NCBI RefSeq assembly: GCF_001906925.1
Contig: NZ_MRWQ01000006.1
Location: 1-64,000 of the forward strand
Direction of reading: 5' to 3'
DNA length: 64,000 nt
Origin: Domibacillus mangrovi
GTDB taxonomy: Bacteria > Bacillota > Bacilli > Bacillales > Domibacillaceae
In this document: one piece after another, positions 7,771 to 17,208 of the stretch
Layout of the letters: each line of letters begins with the position of its first letter
How positions within the stretch are numbered: position 1 is the stretch's first letter
Notes under the pieces: generated by a model
Database searches by the model: none
Seen by the model: only the letters and a program-made list of their open reading frames with translations
What the model was told of the DNA's origin: nothing
Made by a program: the position numbers and the translations under genes

Positions 7771-8922
7771 ATGGCAAATAAAGTACTATTTTGTGCAACA
7801 GTTGATTATCATTTTAAAGCTTTTCATATCCCTTATATGAGATGGTTTAAGGAACAGGGATGGGCCGTTCATGTAGCAGCAAGCGGTGAGATCGAACTTC
7901 CTTACGTAGATCAAAAGTATAACATACCCATTCAACGATCGCCCCTTCACAGAAAAAACGTAAAAGCATATGAACAACTTAAAACGTTAATGAATCGAAA
8001 CAAGTACAACATTGTCCATTGCCATACACCAACTGGAGGTGTACTGGCACGTCTAGCAGCACGAGAGGCAAGGAAATCGGGCACAATGGTTATGTATACC
8101 GCTCATGGATTCCACTTTTGTAAAGATGCTCCTCTTCTGAACTGGATGATTTATTATCCAATTGAAAAGTGGATGGCTCATTATACAGACTGCCTGATTA
8201 CAATAAATGCGGAAGACTATGAATTGGCAACACACCGTTTTAAAGCAAAGCATGTCGAATATGTTCATGGAGTAGGGGTCAACACTGAGCAATTTAAGCC
8301 TATAAAAGAAAACAAAAAAGTAGAAATTAAAAAGTCATTTGGCTATAAACCGAATGACTTTTTACTATTTTATGCAGCGGAATTTAACAAAAATAAAAAC
8401 CAGGAATTTCTTATTCAAGTATTGGCTTTATTAAAGGATGACATGCCACATGCAAAACTTTTACTTGCCGGAGAAGGGCCAATGCTGGAAAAATGCCGTG
8501 AACAGGCGGTCCGTTTAGGAGTCAGTCAAATGGTTGATTTTTTGGGCTATCGACAGGATATTCAGCAAATTGTACCAATGTGTGATATGGCGGTCGCATC
8601 AAGTTTCCGTGAAGGACTTCCGGTCAATATTATGGAAGCAATGGCTTGTGGATTGCCGGTTGTAGCTATTGATAACAGAGGGCATAAAGAGCTCGTTCAA
8701 AATAATAAAAACGGGTGGATTATAGAAAGAAATAATACAGTGGATTTTTCAAATAAAATTAAAGTTCTTGCTGATAATGAAGAATTGAAACAAAAACTTG
8801 GACAAAATGGAAGAATCATCATTTTAAACAAATACAGTGTGGAAAAAATATTAACTGAAAAAAGCAGAATCTATCAATCGTATATGATGGAAATGGAGGA
8901 TGTGAAGTGGACAAACCTTTAA
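7771..8922 (+). CDS. GT4 glycosyltransferase, EpsD-like
   Basis: A 383-residue cytoplasmic GT-B enzyme. The N-terminal domain has the YTAHGFHF segment found in EpsD/WcaA-type enzymes, and the C-terminal Glycos_transf_1 domain has AGEGPMLE, SSFREGLPVNIMEAMACGLPVV and the EX7E acceptor region. ATG 7771 is chosen because GGTGGGGGG lies directly upstream; the in-frame GTG at 7759 lies in that site. The next gene overlaps its end by 16 nt, indicating translational coupling. The sugar donor cannot be told. Confidence 0.85.
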   Translation: MANKVLFCATVDYHFKAFHIPYMRWFKEQGWAVHVAASGEIELPYVDQKYNIPIQRSPLHRKNVKAYEQLKTLMNRNKYNIVHCHTPTGGVLARLAAREARKSGTMVMYTAHGFHFCKDAPLLNWMIYYPIEKWMAHYTDCLITINAEDYELATHRFKAKHVEYVHGVGVNTEQFKPIKENKKVEIKKSFGYKPNDFLLFYAAEFNKNKNQEFLIQVLALLKDDMPHAKLLLAGEGPMLEKCREQAVRLGVSQMVDFLGYRQDIQQIVPMCDMAVASSFREGLPVNIMEAMACGLPVVAIDNRGHKELVQNNKNGWIIERNNTVDFSNKIKVLADNEELKQKLGQNGRIIILNKYSVEKILTEKSRIYQSYMMEMEDVKWTNL

Positions 8923-10025
8923 GGATCTTACATGTTGTTGTCAATATGAACCGAGGCGGCGCAGAAACACTTATCATGAACCTGTATCGAAATATCGATC
9001 GTTCAAAGGTTCAATTCGACTTTTTAACGTGTAAGGAAGGAATTTTTGATGCGGAAATAATTGAAATGGGTGGACGAATTCATCGAATTCCATATGTGAC
9101 TGAGGTTGGCCACATAGCCTATGTGAAAGAACTGAATCAATTTTTCAAACGAAATGCCATGTATAAAATTATTCATTCACATATGGATAAAATGAGCGGT
9201 CTTGTTCTTAGGGAAGCAAAAAAGGCAGATATACCAGTGAGGATCGCCCACAGCCACAATACTAAGAGTGAAGGAGGGATAGCTTATAGAGCGTATAAGT
9301 GGTATTCGGGAAATAAGATTAATTCTTTTGCAACTCATGGATATGCTTGTTCAACTGATGCAGCGAAATGGTTATTCAAAAATAAATCTAAGCAGGCAAT
9401 TGTTCTGAAAAATGGTATAGAGTGTGATAAATTTCAATTTTCATCAGACGTAAGAAATCAAGTCAGGAAAGAATTGAAGCTAAGTAATCAATCACTTGTT
9501 ATAGGTCATGTAGGGAGGTTTAATCACCAAAAAAATCACTTTTTTCTACTGGAAATATTCGGATCTTTAATGAAGATACTTCCACATGCTCAGCTTATAT
9601 TAGTTGGGGACGGAGTGTTAAAAGAAAGAATCGAAGGAAAAATAAAAGAGTTGCATTTGGAAGAGAATGTGAAGCTTCTTGGAATAAGGGAAGACATTCA
9701 TTTGTTGCTCCAAGCATTTGATCTTTTTGTTTTTCCATCCTTTCATGAAGGGCTTCCCGTAACATTAATAGAAGCACAGGGAACAGGGTTGCCATGCATA
9801 ATCTCTAATACGATTACAAAGGAAGTAGATCTGGGATTAGGGCTAATTCAATTTCTACCATTGCAGGATAAAATAATCTGGGTGGAAAATATGATAAAAG
9901 CAGCAGAAAGTAAGTCTCCCAGAAATATAGCGGAAAGTGCTTTAAATCAACAAGGTTATAACATAAGACACACGGCTGAAGTTACGCAAAATTCATATTT
10001 AGTGTTAGAGGGAATGAGCAGTTGA
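8907..10025 (+). CDS. GT4 glycosyltransferase, EpsF-like
   Basis: A 372-residue GT-B enzyme starting at GTG 8907 behind GGAGGA. The N-terminus ILHVVVNMNRGGAETLIMNLYRNID is typical of EpsF-type glycosyltransferases; the C-terminal domain has LVGDG and FPSFHEGLPVTLIEAQGTGLP. It is a close paralog of the enzyme at 16054, so one probably arose by duplication. Tight overlap with both neighbours places it in the same operon. Confidence 0.85.
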   Translation: MDKPLRILHVVVNMNRGGAETLIMNLYRNIDRSKVQFDFLTCKEGIFDAEIIEMGGRIHRIPYVTEVGHIAYVKELNQFFKRNAMYKIIHSHMDKMSGLVLREAKKADIPVRIAHSHNTKSEGGIAYRAYKWYSGNKINSFATHGYACSTDAAKWLFKNKSKQAIVLKNGIECDKFQFSSDVRNQVRKELKLSNQSLVIGHVGRFNHQKNHFFLLEIFGSLMKILPHAQLILVGDGVLKERIEGKIKELHLEENVKLLGIREDIHLLLQAFDLFVFPSFHEGLPVTLIEAQGTGLPCIISNTITKEVDLGLGLIQFLPLQDKIIWVENMIKAAESKSPRNIAESALNQQGYNIRHTAEVTQNSYLVLEGMSS

Positions 10026-10906
10026 AAAAACTAACGGTTTTTACCCCTACTTATAACAGAGCTTATTGCCTTCATCAAACCTATGAAAGTTTAAAACAAC
10101 AGACCAACAAAGACTTCATATGGTTAATTATTGATGATGGATCAACGGATGAGACAAAAGAAATTGTTGAAAAGTGGCTAGATGAAAATATCATCGAAAT
10201 ACACTATCAATGGCAACAAAATCAAGGAATGCATGGTGCCCATAACACCGCGTATGAGCTAATTGAAACGGAGTTAAATATTTGTATTGATTCGGATGAC
10301 TATATGCCAGCCGATGCCGTGGAAAAAATCACGACTTATTGGAACGCTTATGGAAGCAATGAAGTGAGTGGAATCATCGGGCTGGACTCGGATACGAATC
10401 ATCAAATAATTGGAACTAGATTCCCGGTTCAATTAAAACGATCTACATTATTTGATCTGTACAGCAAGCATGGTGTCACAGGTGATAAAAAGCTTGTGTA
10501 TCGCACGGAATTAACAAAGCAATTTCCGTACCCTTTATTTACCGATGAGAGATATGTAGGATTAGCTTATAAATACTACATGATCGATAAGCAGTATGAA
10601 ATGCTTTTAATGAATGAAGTATTGTGCTATGTGGAATATTTGCCAGATGGATCATCTCGCAATATGTTAACTCAATACCGGAAAAATCCAAGGGGGTTCG
10701 CTTTCTATCGCAAAGAACTCATGAAATTGCCATTTGTTAGTCCTTCTTTTAAATTCAGACAAGCCATTCATTACGTATCGAGTAGTTTAATGAGTAAAAA
10801 TTGGCGTTTTTTAAAGGAAACACCTAATAAAAGTTTAACGGTCCTGGCCGTACCTTTCGGAGTCACATTATATTTATATATTACAACAAAAACAAGGGTT
10901 GCTTAA
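10022..10906 (+). CDS. GT2 family glycosyltransferase
   Basis: A 294-residue GT-A enzyme with TPTYNRA at the N-terminus, LIIDDGSTDET (nucleotide binding) and CIDSDDY (metal-binding DxD equivalent). It starts at TTG 10022 and overlaps the previous stop by 4 nt. Similar enzymes extend EPS repeat units on the inner face of the membrane. It matches the GT half of EpsE-like proteins, but a flagellar clutch function cannot be inferred. Confidence 0.82.
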   Translation: MKKLTVFTPTYNRAYCLHQTYESLKQQTNKDFIWLIIDDGSTDETKEIVEKWLDENIIEIHYQWQQNQGMHGAHNTAYELIETELNICIDSDDYMPADAVEKITTYWNAYGSNEVSGIIGLDSDTNHQIIGTRFPVQLKRSTLFDLYSKHGVTGDKKLVYRTELTKQFPYPLFTDERYVGLAYKYYMIDKQYEMLLMNEVLCYVEYLPDGSSRNMLTQYRKNPRGFAFYRKELMKLPFVSPSFKFRQAIHYVSSSLMSKNWRFLKETPNKSLTVLAVPFGVTLYLYITTKTRVA

Positions 10907-10957
10907 CATTCATTGAATAAGAACAGCCTTTGTTACCGGGTTGAAAGGATCTAATAT

Positions 10958-12034
10958 ATGACTTTTCTGTGGATGAATCTTGCTATTGTATTTATTTTTT
11001 CGTTTTTTGCACGATACTTTGCGCGTCCTATAATTACAACAGTTTCCACATTCTCTGACGTTCCCATTAAACCTAATAAGCTGTTGGTTGTTGGTACTTT
11101 ACTATCTTTAATTTTGATCTCAGGACTCAGGTCAGGTATTGGTGATACATTTTTTTATAAACATATTTATGAATTAAATAATTTTACATGGGAGTACATC
11201 ACTAGCCAGAAAGACATTGGTTTCGGTATTCTTCAAATGCTCTTACAAAAAGTGTCAGACGATGCTCAAATACTTATCTTTACAACTGCTTTGATTACAA
11301 ATGTTCTTATTGTGTTTATTTTATATAAATATTCAAGGATGTTTGAAGTGAGCCTATATGTATATATAACAGGTGGATTATTTTTAATCTCAATGAATGG
11401 CATTAGACAAATTCTTGCGGCAGCTATTGCGTTCACGGCTATAAAGTTTTTAATGGAGGGCAACTGGATAAAATACATGTTAGTTGTCCTTTTGGCTTCC
11501 ACATTCCATCAAAGTGCACTAGTATTAATTCCAATCTACTTTGTGGTTCGATTTAAAGCTTGGTCAAAGGCGACAATAGCTGTTGTTTTATTGGCCGTTC
11601 TGATTGTCATTGGCTTTGATCAATTTTCAACGCTATTATTTTCGACAATACAAGACACACAATATGGTCACTACGACAATTTCAATGAAGGTGGAGCAAA
11701 TTTTTTAAGGGTGGCCGTAGAGGCACTCCCATTAGTAATTGCCTTCTTAGGTAGGGAAAAACTAAGAGAACTATTTCCCAAAGGGGATGTAGTTATAAAT
11801 ATGGCTTTACTCGGCTTTGTGTTTATGCTGATATCCACTCAAAATTGGATTTTTGCCCGCTTTGCTATCTATTTCAGCTTGTATCAATTAATCTTGATCT
11901 CCTGGGTAGTCAAGTTATTTAGAGAAAAAGATGAGAAGCTTGTGTACTATGGGATTATCGTTTGTTACTTTGTTTATTATTACTATGAGAGTGTACTCAC
12001 TTTGAACATATTGTATAACAGTGAATACTTTTAA
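10958..12034 (+). CDS. epsG: EpsG-like membrane protein, probable EPS polymerase
   Basis: 358 residues, nearly all hydrophobic, with roughly ten predicted membrane segments. The motif GLRSGIGDTFFYK followed by NGIRQILAAAIAF is typical of the EpsG family, thought to polymerise repeat units in Wzx/Wzy-type pathways. It is located among the glycosyltransferases and starts at ATG 10958 after GAAAGGA. The polymerase role is known for the family only by inference. Confidence 0.85.
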   Translation: MTFLWMNLAIVFIFSFFARYFARPIITTVSTFSDVPIKPNKLLVVGTLLSLILISGLRSGIGDTFFYKHIYELNNFTWEYITSQKDIGFGILQMLLQKVSDDAQILIFTTALITNVLIVFILYKYSRMFEVSLYVYITGGLFLISMNGIRQILAAAIAFTAIKFLMEGNWIKYMLVVLLASTFHQSALVLIPIYFVVRFKAWSKATIAVVLLAVLIVIGFDQFSTLLFSTIQDTQYGHYDNFNEGGANFLRVAVEALPLVIAFLGREKLRELFPKGDVVINMALLGFVFMLISTQNWIFARFAIYFSLYQLILISWVVKLFREKDEKLVYYGIIVCYFVYYYYESVLTLNILYNSEYF

Positions 12035-12113
12035 TCTGACAGTAAAAATGAAGCGTGATTTTTATATAGAACGAACTTAAATACAAACCTTATAAAATCG
12101 GAGGAATGAATAC

Positions 12114-13196
12114 ATGGCGATTCTTGTTACTGGAGGAGCGGGTTATATCGGCAGTCATACGTGTGTCGAGTTACTGAATGAGGGATATGAAATTGTTGTA
12201 GTAGATAATTTTTCAAACAGCAAACCTGAATCGTTAAAACGGATATCTGAAATCACAGGAAAGCTGTTCCCGTTTTATCAAATGGACGTACTGGATAAAA
12301 AGGCTCTTGACCAAGTGTTTTCCGAAAATACAATTGAGGCTGTTATTCACTTTGCAGGGTCTAAGGCAGTCGGTGAATCTGTTTCGATCCCTCTCGCCTA
12401 TTATCAAAACAATGTGATCGGGACGGTTATTCTTTGTGAAATGATGAAGAACTACGGAGTTAAAAACCTTGTATTTAGTTCTTCGGCGACAGTGTATGGA
12501 GCAACAGATCAAGTTCCTATTACAGAAGATACAATGCTTGGGGCAGTCAATCCATATGGACGAACAAAGCTAATGATCGAAGAAATTTTGCGTGATTTGT
12601 CTGAGTCGGATGAGACGTGGAGTATTGCTTTATTAAGATATTTTAATCCGGTAGGGGCACATAGAAGCGGTCGTATTGGAGAAGATCCGAATGGAATACC
12701 GAACAATCTTATGCCATATATTTCTCAGGTGGCTGTTGGGAAATTGGAGAGTTTGAACATATTCGGAAGTGATTATCCAACGAAGGATGGAACAGGTGTA
12801 AGAGATTATATTCATGTAGTTGATCTAGCAATGGGACACTTAAAAGCTTTAGAAAAAATCCGATCCAAACGTGGAGTAGATGCTTATAACCTAGGCACAG
12901 GAAGCGGATATAGCGTTCTGGAAATGGTAGAAGAGTTTGAGCAAGTATCTGGCCAATCGATACCTTATACGATAGTTGAACGGCGTGCCGGTGATGCGGC
13001 CATTTGTTATGCGGACGTAACGAAAGCAAGAAATGAACTCGGATGGTCAGCTACGAGAGGGATCCATGAGATGTGTGAAGATACATGGAGATGGCAGCAA
13101 AATAACCCCGAAGGATATAGTGAAGAATCTAAAATTAAACAAGAAACGAGATCCCCAGTGCTTAAAACAGCAGTGGGGCTTTTCATGTCTCATTAA
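12114..13196 (+). CDS. galE: UDP-glucose 4-epimerase with C-terminal extension
   Basis: A 360-residue SDR enzyme interconverting UDP-glucose and UDP-galactose (or the GlcNAc/GalNAc pair). It has NAD motif [10 protein letters not shown], Ser-Ser-Ala-Thr with catalytic Tyr (NPYGRTK), and [10 protein letters not shown] near the end. Typical GalE ends near the [11 protein letters not shown] segment; here about 25 further residues follow, encoded across a terminator-like stem (13153-13178). This suggests the original stop was lost. GGAGG precedes ATG 12114. Confidence 0.93.
   Translation: MAILVTGGAGYIGSHTCVELLNEGYEIVVVDNFSNSKPESLKRISEITGKLFPFYQMDVLDKKALDQVFSENTIEAVIHFAGSKAVGESVSIPLAYYQNNVIGTVILCEMMKNYGVKNLVFSSSATVYGATDQVPITEDTMLGAVNPYGRTKLMIEEILRDLSESDETWSIALLRYFNPVGAHRSGRIGEDPNGIPNNLMPYISQVAVGKLESLNIFGSDYPTKDGTGVRDYIHVVDLAMGHLKALEKIRSKRGVDAYNLGTGSGYSVLEMVEEFEQVSGQSIPYTIVERRAGDAAICYADVTKARNELGWSATRGIHEMCEDTWRWQQNNPEGYSEESKIKQETRSPVLKTAVGLFMSH
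13153..13183 (+). terminator. Terminator-like hairpin inside the 3' end of galE
   Basis: CCCCAGTGC (13153-13161) pairs with GCAGTGGGG (13170-13178) with one mismatch, followed by CTTTTC. It lies within the galE reading frame, so transcription must pass it, possibly helped by the EAR-like RNA. Confidence 0.45.
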
Positions 13197-13209
13197 GTGG
13201 AGAGAACTG

Positions 13210-13809
13210 ATGAAAAGATTAATGGATATCGTCACCTCACTGTCACTGTTGATATTGTTATCTCCGGTTATGTTTGCGGTGGCCGTCATGGTAAGAGTGA
13301 AAATGGGTGCGCCCTTATTATTTAAACAGCAGCGCCCGGGATTAGATGGAAAACCATTTTACCTGTACAAGTTTCGGACGATGGTTCATTTACAGGACGA
13401 TCAAGGTAATTTGCTGCCAGACCAATTGCGGTTAACGGATACAGGGAAATTTCTCAGAAGATTAAGCTTAGATGAACTACCTCAGCTTATCAATGTTATA
13501 AAAGGTGAAATGAGTCTGGTCGGACCAAGGCCGTTGCTGATGGAGTATTTACCCCTTTATACAAATGAACAGCATTTGCGGCATAACGTAAGGCCTGGAA
13601 TAACGGGCTGGGCCCAAGTAAACGGACGAAATGCAATATCATGGGAAGAAAAATTTGCGTTAGATACGTGGTATGTGAAAAATTGGAACCTATTTCTTGA
13701 TTGTAAAATCTTGATGCTAACAATAAGCAAGATCATGCGAAAAGAGGGCATTAATCATCAAGGGCATGTATCGATGGAAAAATTCGAAGGGTCGAAAGAG
13801 GGGATCTAG
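13210..13809 (+). CDS. epsL: Undecaprenyl-phosphate sugar phosphotransferase (EpsL-like)
   Basis: A 199-residue bacterial sugar transferase (Bac_transf family) that starts the repeat unit by loading a sugar-1-phosphate on the lipid carrier. It has one N-terminal membrane segment (SLLILLSPVMFAVAVMV), then FKQQRPGLDGKPFYLYKFRTM, RRLSLDELPQLINVIKGEMSLVGPRP and GITGWAQVNGRN, all family hallmarks. ATG 13210 behind GTGGAGAGAA is used rather than a longer reading overlapping galE. Confidence 0.93.
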   Translation: MKRLMDIVTSLSLLILLSPVMFAVAVMVRVKMGAPLLFKQQRPGLDGKPFYLYKFRTMVHLQDDQGNLLPDQLRLTDTGKFLRRLSLDELPQLINVIKGEMSLVGPRPLLMEYLPLYTNEQHLRHNVRPGITGWAQVNGRNAISWEEKFALDTWYVKNWNLFLDCKILMLTISKIMRKEGINHQGHVSMEKFEGSKEGI

Positions 13810-13810
13810 C

Positions 13811-14458
13811 TTGAATATAATCGTACTGGGAAATGGCGGCCACAGCAAAGTCATTCAAGATATGTTGGTTACTCTCGGGGATTATGAATTAATAGCGGTT
13901 TTAGATGACAAATACCAAGAAAGTAAGGAAGAAAATGGAGTTATATACGGTCCATTTTCATTGCTCACATGTCTTTTAAATCAAGACGTGAAAGCGGTCA
14001 TTGCGGTAGGGAACAATGCGATACGGAAAAAGCTGGCCGGCTCGCTGCCGTTAAGGCCAGATCAATATGTATCTATTATCGCCCCAACAGCAGTGGTCAG
14101 TCCGACGGCCATGATTGGGAATGGAAGCGTCGTGATGCCAAATGCGGTGATTAATGCAGAAGCAAGCATTGGGAGACATTGCATTATTAACACGGGAGCG
14201 ATTGTCGAGCATGAAAATACAATCGGCGATTATGTGCATGTTTCCCCTCACGCTACGCTGACAGGAAATGTTTTAGTGAATGAAGGCGTGCATATTGGGG
14301 CATCGGCTACTGTTATTCCAAGTGTAGAAATTGGCAGCTGGTCTATTGTAGGTGCTGGCTCAACAATCATTACGCCTATCCCCTCTTACTGTAAAGCTGT
14401 TGGAACACCAGCTAGGGTTATTGAACAGCTGTTAATAAACGAAAGAAAAAGTTCTTAA
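13811..14458 (+). CDS. epsM: PglD/EpsM-like sugar O/N-acetyltransferase
   Basis: 215 residues: an N-terminal Rossmann-like sugar-binding domain (IIVLGNGGHSKVI) and a C-terminal left-handed beta-helix of hexapeptide repeats ending in the trimer cap AVGTPARVI. The conserved catalytic His lies in VEHENTIGD. The start is TTG 13811, directly after the epsL stop and behind AAGAGGGGA. With EpsC and EpsN it would produce an acetylated diamino-sugar (bacillosamine-type) nucleotide. Confidence 0.9.
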   Translation: MNIIVLGNGGHSKVIQDMLVTLGDYELIAVLDDKYQESKEENGVIYGPFSLLTCLLNQDVKAVIAVGNNAIRKKLAGSLPLRPDQYVSIIAPTAVVSPTAMIGNGSVVMPNAVINAEASIGRHCIINTGAIVEHENTIGDYVHVSPHATLTGNVLVNEGVHIGASATVIPSVEIGSWSIVGAGSTIITPIPSYCKAVGTPARVIEQLLINERKSS

Positions 14459-14473
14459 AAAGGAGAGGATACT

Positions 14474-15643
14474 ATGACTGAGGAAAGAATTTTTCTTTCC
14501 CCTCCGCATATGAGTGGAAATGAAAAGTACTACATCGATGAGGCATTTAAAACAAATTGGATCGCACCGCTTGGGCCCAACTTGGATGCATTTGAAAAAG
14601 AAATGGTTTCTGTAACCGGAGCAAAAGAAGCAGTGGCCCTCAGCTCGGGAACAGCAGCCATCCATATGGCGCTGTCTTTATTAAATGTCACAAAAGGGGA
14701 TAAAGTGTTTTGCTCTACTCTTACTTTTGTAGCAAGTGCAAACCCGATTGTTTATCAAGGAGCTGAGCCTGTTTTTATCGATTCAGAGCCGGAAACATGG
14801 AACATGTCGCCACAAGCATTAGAAAGAGCGTTACAAGATGCGTTTCTTGAAGGGAAAATGCCGAAAGCAGTTATCGTCGTCAACCTATATGGTCAGAGCG
14901 CCAAAATGGATGAACTTCTTTCTTTATGCAATCAGTATGATATTCCCATTATCGAAGATGCGGCTGAATCACTTGGCTCTACTTATAAAGGAAAAGCAAG
15001 TGGTACGTTTGGGAGATTCGGCGTTTACTCTTTTAATGGAAATAAAATCATTACAACATCCGGTGGGGGAATGCTCATTTCAGATGATGTAGGGGCTATA
15101 CAAAAAGCCCGTTTTTTAGCAACCCAGGCACGTGATACAGCACCTCATTATCAACATAGCGAGCTTGGATACAATTATCGAATGAGCAACATATTAGCGG
15201 GTGTTGGAAGAGCACAGTTACAAGTGATTGAGGATCGTGTAACAGCAAGAAGGCATATATTTGATCGTTATTATGAGGGATTGGGACAGTTACCTGGTGT
15301 TACCTTTATGCCGGAATTAGAAAACACGAAAACGAACCGCTGGCTTACGACATTAACAATAAATGCAGAAGAAGCCGGTATAAGCGTGGAAACACTTTTA
15401 GAATTACTGAACAAAGAAAACATTGAAGCACGTCCTGTATGGAAGCCGCTTCACATGCAGCCTCTCTTTGAAACGGCAAAGTATTATTCTCATGATGAGC
15501 ATGAGCATGTAGCTGAACAGTTATTTCAAACAGGGATCTGTCTTCCATCGGGATCGAACTTAACAGAAGATGAACAGCAGCGAGTCATCAATTGTCTAAA
15601 AGGCGCGCTAACCCCGGTCATCGTAAAAGAAGGAATTATCTAA
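14474..15643 (+). CDS. epsN: PLP-dependent sugar aminotransferase, DegT/DnrJ/EryC1 (EpsN-like)
   Basis: A 389-residue fold-type I aminotransferase that aminates the 4-keto sugar made by EpsC. It has LSSGTAAIHMAL for cofactor phosphate, EDAAESLGS, and SFNGNKIITTSGGGM carrying the PLP lysine. Length is normal. AAAAGGAGAGG precedes ATG 14474. The epsL-epsM-epsN order is as in Bacillus eps operons. Confidence 0.93.
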   Translation: MTEERIFLSPPHMSGNEKYYIDEAFKTNWIAPLGPNLDAFEKEMVSVTGAKEAVALSSGTAAIHMALSLLNVTKGDKVFCSTLTFVASANPIVYQGAEPVFIDSEPETWNMSPQALERALQDAFLEGKMPKAVIVVNLYGQSAKMDELLSLCNQYDIPIIEDAAESLGSTYKGKASGTFGRFGVYSFNGNKIITTSGGGMLISDDVGAIQKARFLATQARDTAPHYQHSELGYNYRMSNILAGVGRAQLQVIEDRVTARRHIFDRYYEGLGQLPGVTFMPELENTKTNRWLTTLTINAEEAGISVETLLELLNKENIEARPVWKPLHMQPLFETAKYYSHDEHEHVAEQLFQTGICLPSGSNLTEDEQQRVINCLKGALTPVIVKEGII

Positions 15644-15669
15644 CGTCAGAAAATACGAGGTATAAATGA

Positions 15670-16014
15670 ATGATAGGGGAAATAATCCAAAAAATCCGAA
15701 AAAAGAAGGGGATTACATTATCTGAGCTCGCCGATCGAGCTAACATGTCTAAGTCCTATTTAAGTAATATTGAACGTAACGTGAATCAGAATCCTTCTAT
15801 TCAAGTAATGGAAAAGCTCGCATCGGTTTTAGAGGTGGATCTTCATACATTGCTAGGAATAAAAGCGGAACCAACATTGTCTTCAGAAAGAGATTGGATT
15901 GATTTTGTAAAGGAGTTAAAAAAAGCTGGGATTGAGAAAGAACAAATTCAAGATTATAAAAGTGTAATTGAGTTTATAAAGTGGAAGAATCAACATGTAG
16001 AAGAGAAAAAATAA
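15670..16014 (+). CDS. SinR/SlrR-type transcriptional regulator
   Basis: A 114-residue XRE-family protein. The N-terminal HTH (about 5-60) contains MSKSYLSNIERN and NPSIQVMEKLASVLEVDLHTLL, nearly identical in pattern to SinR, so the same GTTCTYT boxes are likely recognised. The C-terminal part (DWIDFVKELKKAGIEKEQIQDY...FIKWK) is the SinI-like oligomerisation hairpin. It lies inside the EPS operon after epsN with its own ACGAGG ribosome site. Expression from the operon it probably represses would give feedback. No SinI gene is visible. Whether it acts more like SinR or SlrR cannot be told. Confidence 0.85.
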   Translation: MIGEIIQKIRKKKGITLSELADRANMSKSYLSNIERNVNQNPSIQVMEKLASVLEVDLHTLLGIKAEPTLSSERDWIDFVKELKKAGIEKEQIQDYKSVIEFIKWKNQHVEEKK

Positions 16015-16053
16015 GAAGATGGGGTCTTCAGAACGTATTAAAAGGAGCGATAA

Positions 16054-17208
16054 ATGAATAATGCAATGCCAGTAAAGATTCTTCATGTTGTAGGAGCGAT
16101 GAATAGAGCGGGAACAGAAACGATGCTGATGAATATTTATCGGAATATAGATCGAGAAAAGATTCAATTTGATTTTATATCATATAGCCAAGAAGATGCT
16201 CATTATGACGAGGAAATAAAAAAATTAGGTGGAAAAGTCATAAAGTTATCGAAGACACGATCGGTGAAAGAAATATATGATGCGATAAAAAAAAATGGTC
16301 CATACGATGTCGTTCATTCTCATACTTTGTTTCATTGTGGCATAGCAAACATTGCTGCTCTATTAGCAGGCGTAAAAGTAAGAATATCACATGCTCATAC
16401 CACATTGGACAATAGTGAGCATTATACAAGGAAACTATATATTCAATTAATGAGGTGTATGATCAATACCTTTTCCACCAATTTATTAGCCTGCAGCAAT
16501 GGTGCTGGGCGTTATTTATTTGGCGAAAAAAGTGTAGCTAAAATAAACTATTCCTTCTTTCCAAATGCCATTGATTATTCAAAATTCTTAAAAAAGCCTC
16601 GTAAAGAGGTGATGGAATTTAAGGTTGAAAAAGAATTTGGAAGCAGCCTCGTAATTGGCCATATCGGTCGATTTATTGAGGCGAAAAATCATTTGTTTTT
16701 ATTGGCTATTCTGAAGAGGATGTTGAAAAAGGATTCAACGATTAAATTGCTGCTCGTTGGAAATGGAGATTTAAAGGTGGAAATAGAAGAAGTAGCTAAA
16801 AAAGAAGGTATTTATGACAATATACGATTTGTTGGGATCAGGGAAGACATTCCAACCATGATGCACAGTATGGACGTATTTGTTTTTCCATCTGTATATG
16901 AGGGGTTAGGGATGGTGCTGTTAGAAGCTCAAGCGAGTGGGGTGCCATGTGTAGTATCTGAAGCGATTCAGCCTGAAGCGGATTTGAACATAGGACTTGT
17001 TTCAACTCTTTCGTTAGCTGATGGACCTGATGTTTGGGCAGAGGAAATAATGAAACGAGCAAACAAAAAGGAAAAAAACATTCGTGTAATTACGGATAGT
17101 TTTGAAAGAAGTGGATACTCTCTAACAGCAGGAATTTCAAAACTAATGAATATTTACAAGAATGACAACGGGGGAGTATATGAAAAATATATTGATCGCC
17201 TCCTTTGA
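16054..17208 (+). CDS. GT4 glycosyltransferase, EpsF-like paralog
   Basis: A 384-residue GT-B enzyme with ILHVVGAMNRAGTETMLMNIYRNIDREKIQFDF at the start (split: ILHVVGAMNRAGTE, then TMLMNIYRNID) and FPSVYEGLGMVLLEAQASGVP in the donor-binding domain. It is strongly similar to the enzyme at 8907. AAAAGGAG precedes ATG 16054. The following gene overlaps its 3' end by 29 nt. Confidence 0.83.
   Translation: MNNAMPVKILHVVGAMNRAGTETMLMNIYRNIDREKIQFDFISYSQEDAHYDEEIKKLGGKVIKLSKTRSVKEIYDAIKKNGPYDVVHSHTLFHCGIANIAALLAGVKVRISHAHTTLDNSEHYTRKLYIQLMRCMINTFSTNLLACSNGAGRYLFGEKSVAKINYSFFPNAIDYSKFLKKPRKEVMEFKVEKEFGSSLVIGHIGRFIEAKNHLFLLAILKRMLKKDSTIKLLLVGNGDLKVEIEEVAKKEGIYDNIRFVGIREDIPTMMHSMDVFVFPSVYEGLGMVLLEAQASGVPCVVSEAIQPEADLNIGLVSTLSLADGPDVWAEEIMKRANKKEKNIRVITDSFERSGYSLTAGISKLMNIYKNDNGGVYEKYIDRLL

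Noticed and set aside
12057-12072. SinR-type box before galE (TATAGAACGAAC)
   Set aside because: Only one weak half-site; no dyad partner.
13033-13209. Longer epsL start overlapping galE
   Set aside because: The extension has no membrane or catalytic features; ATG 13210 has its own ribosome site and begins with the family N-terminus.
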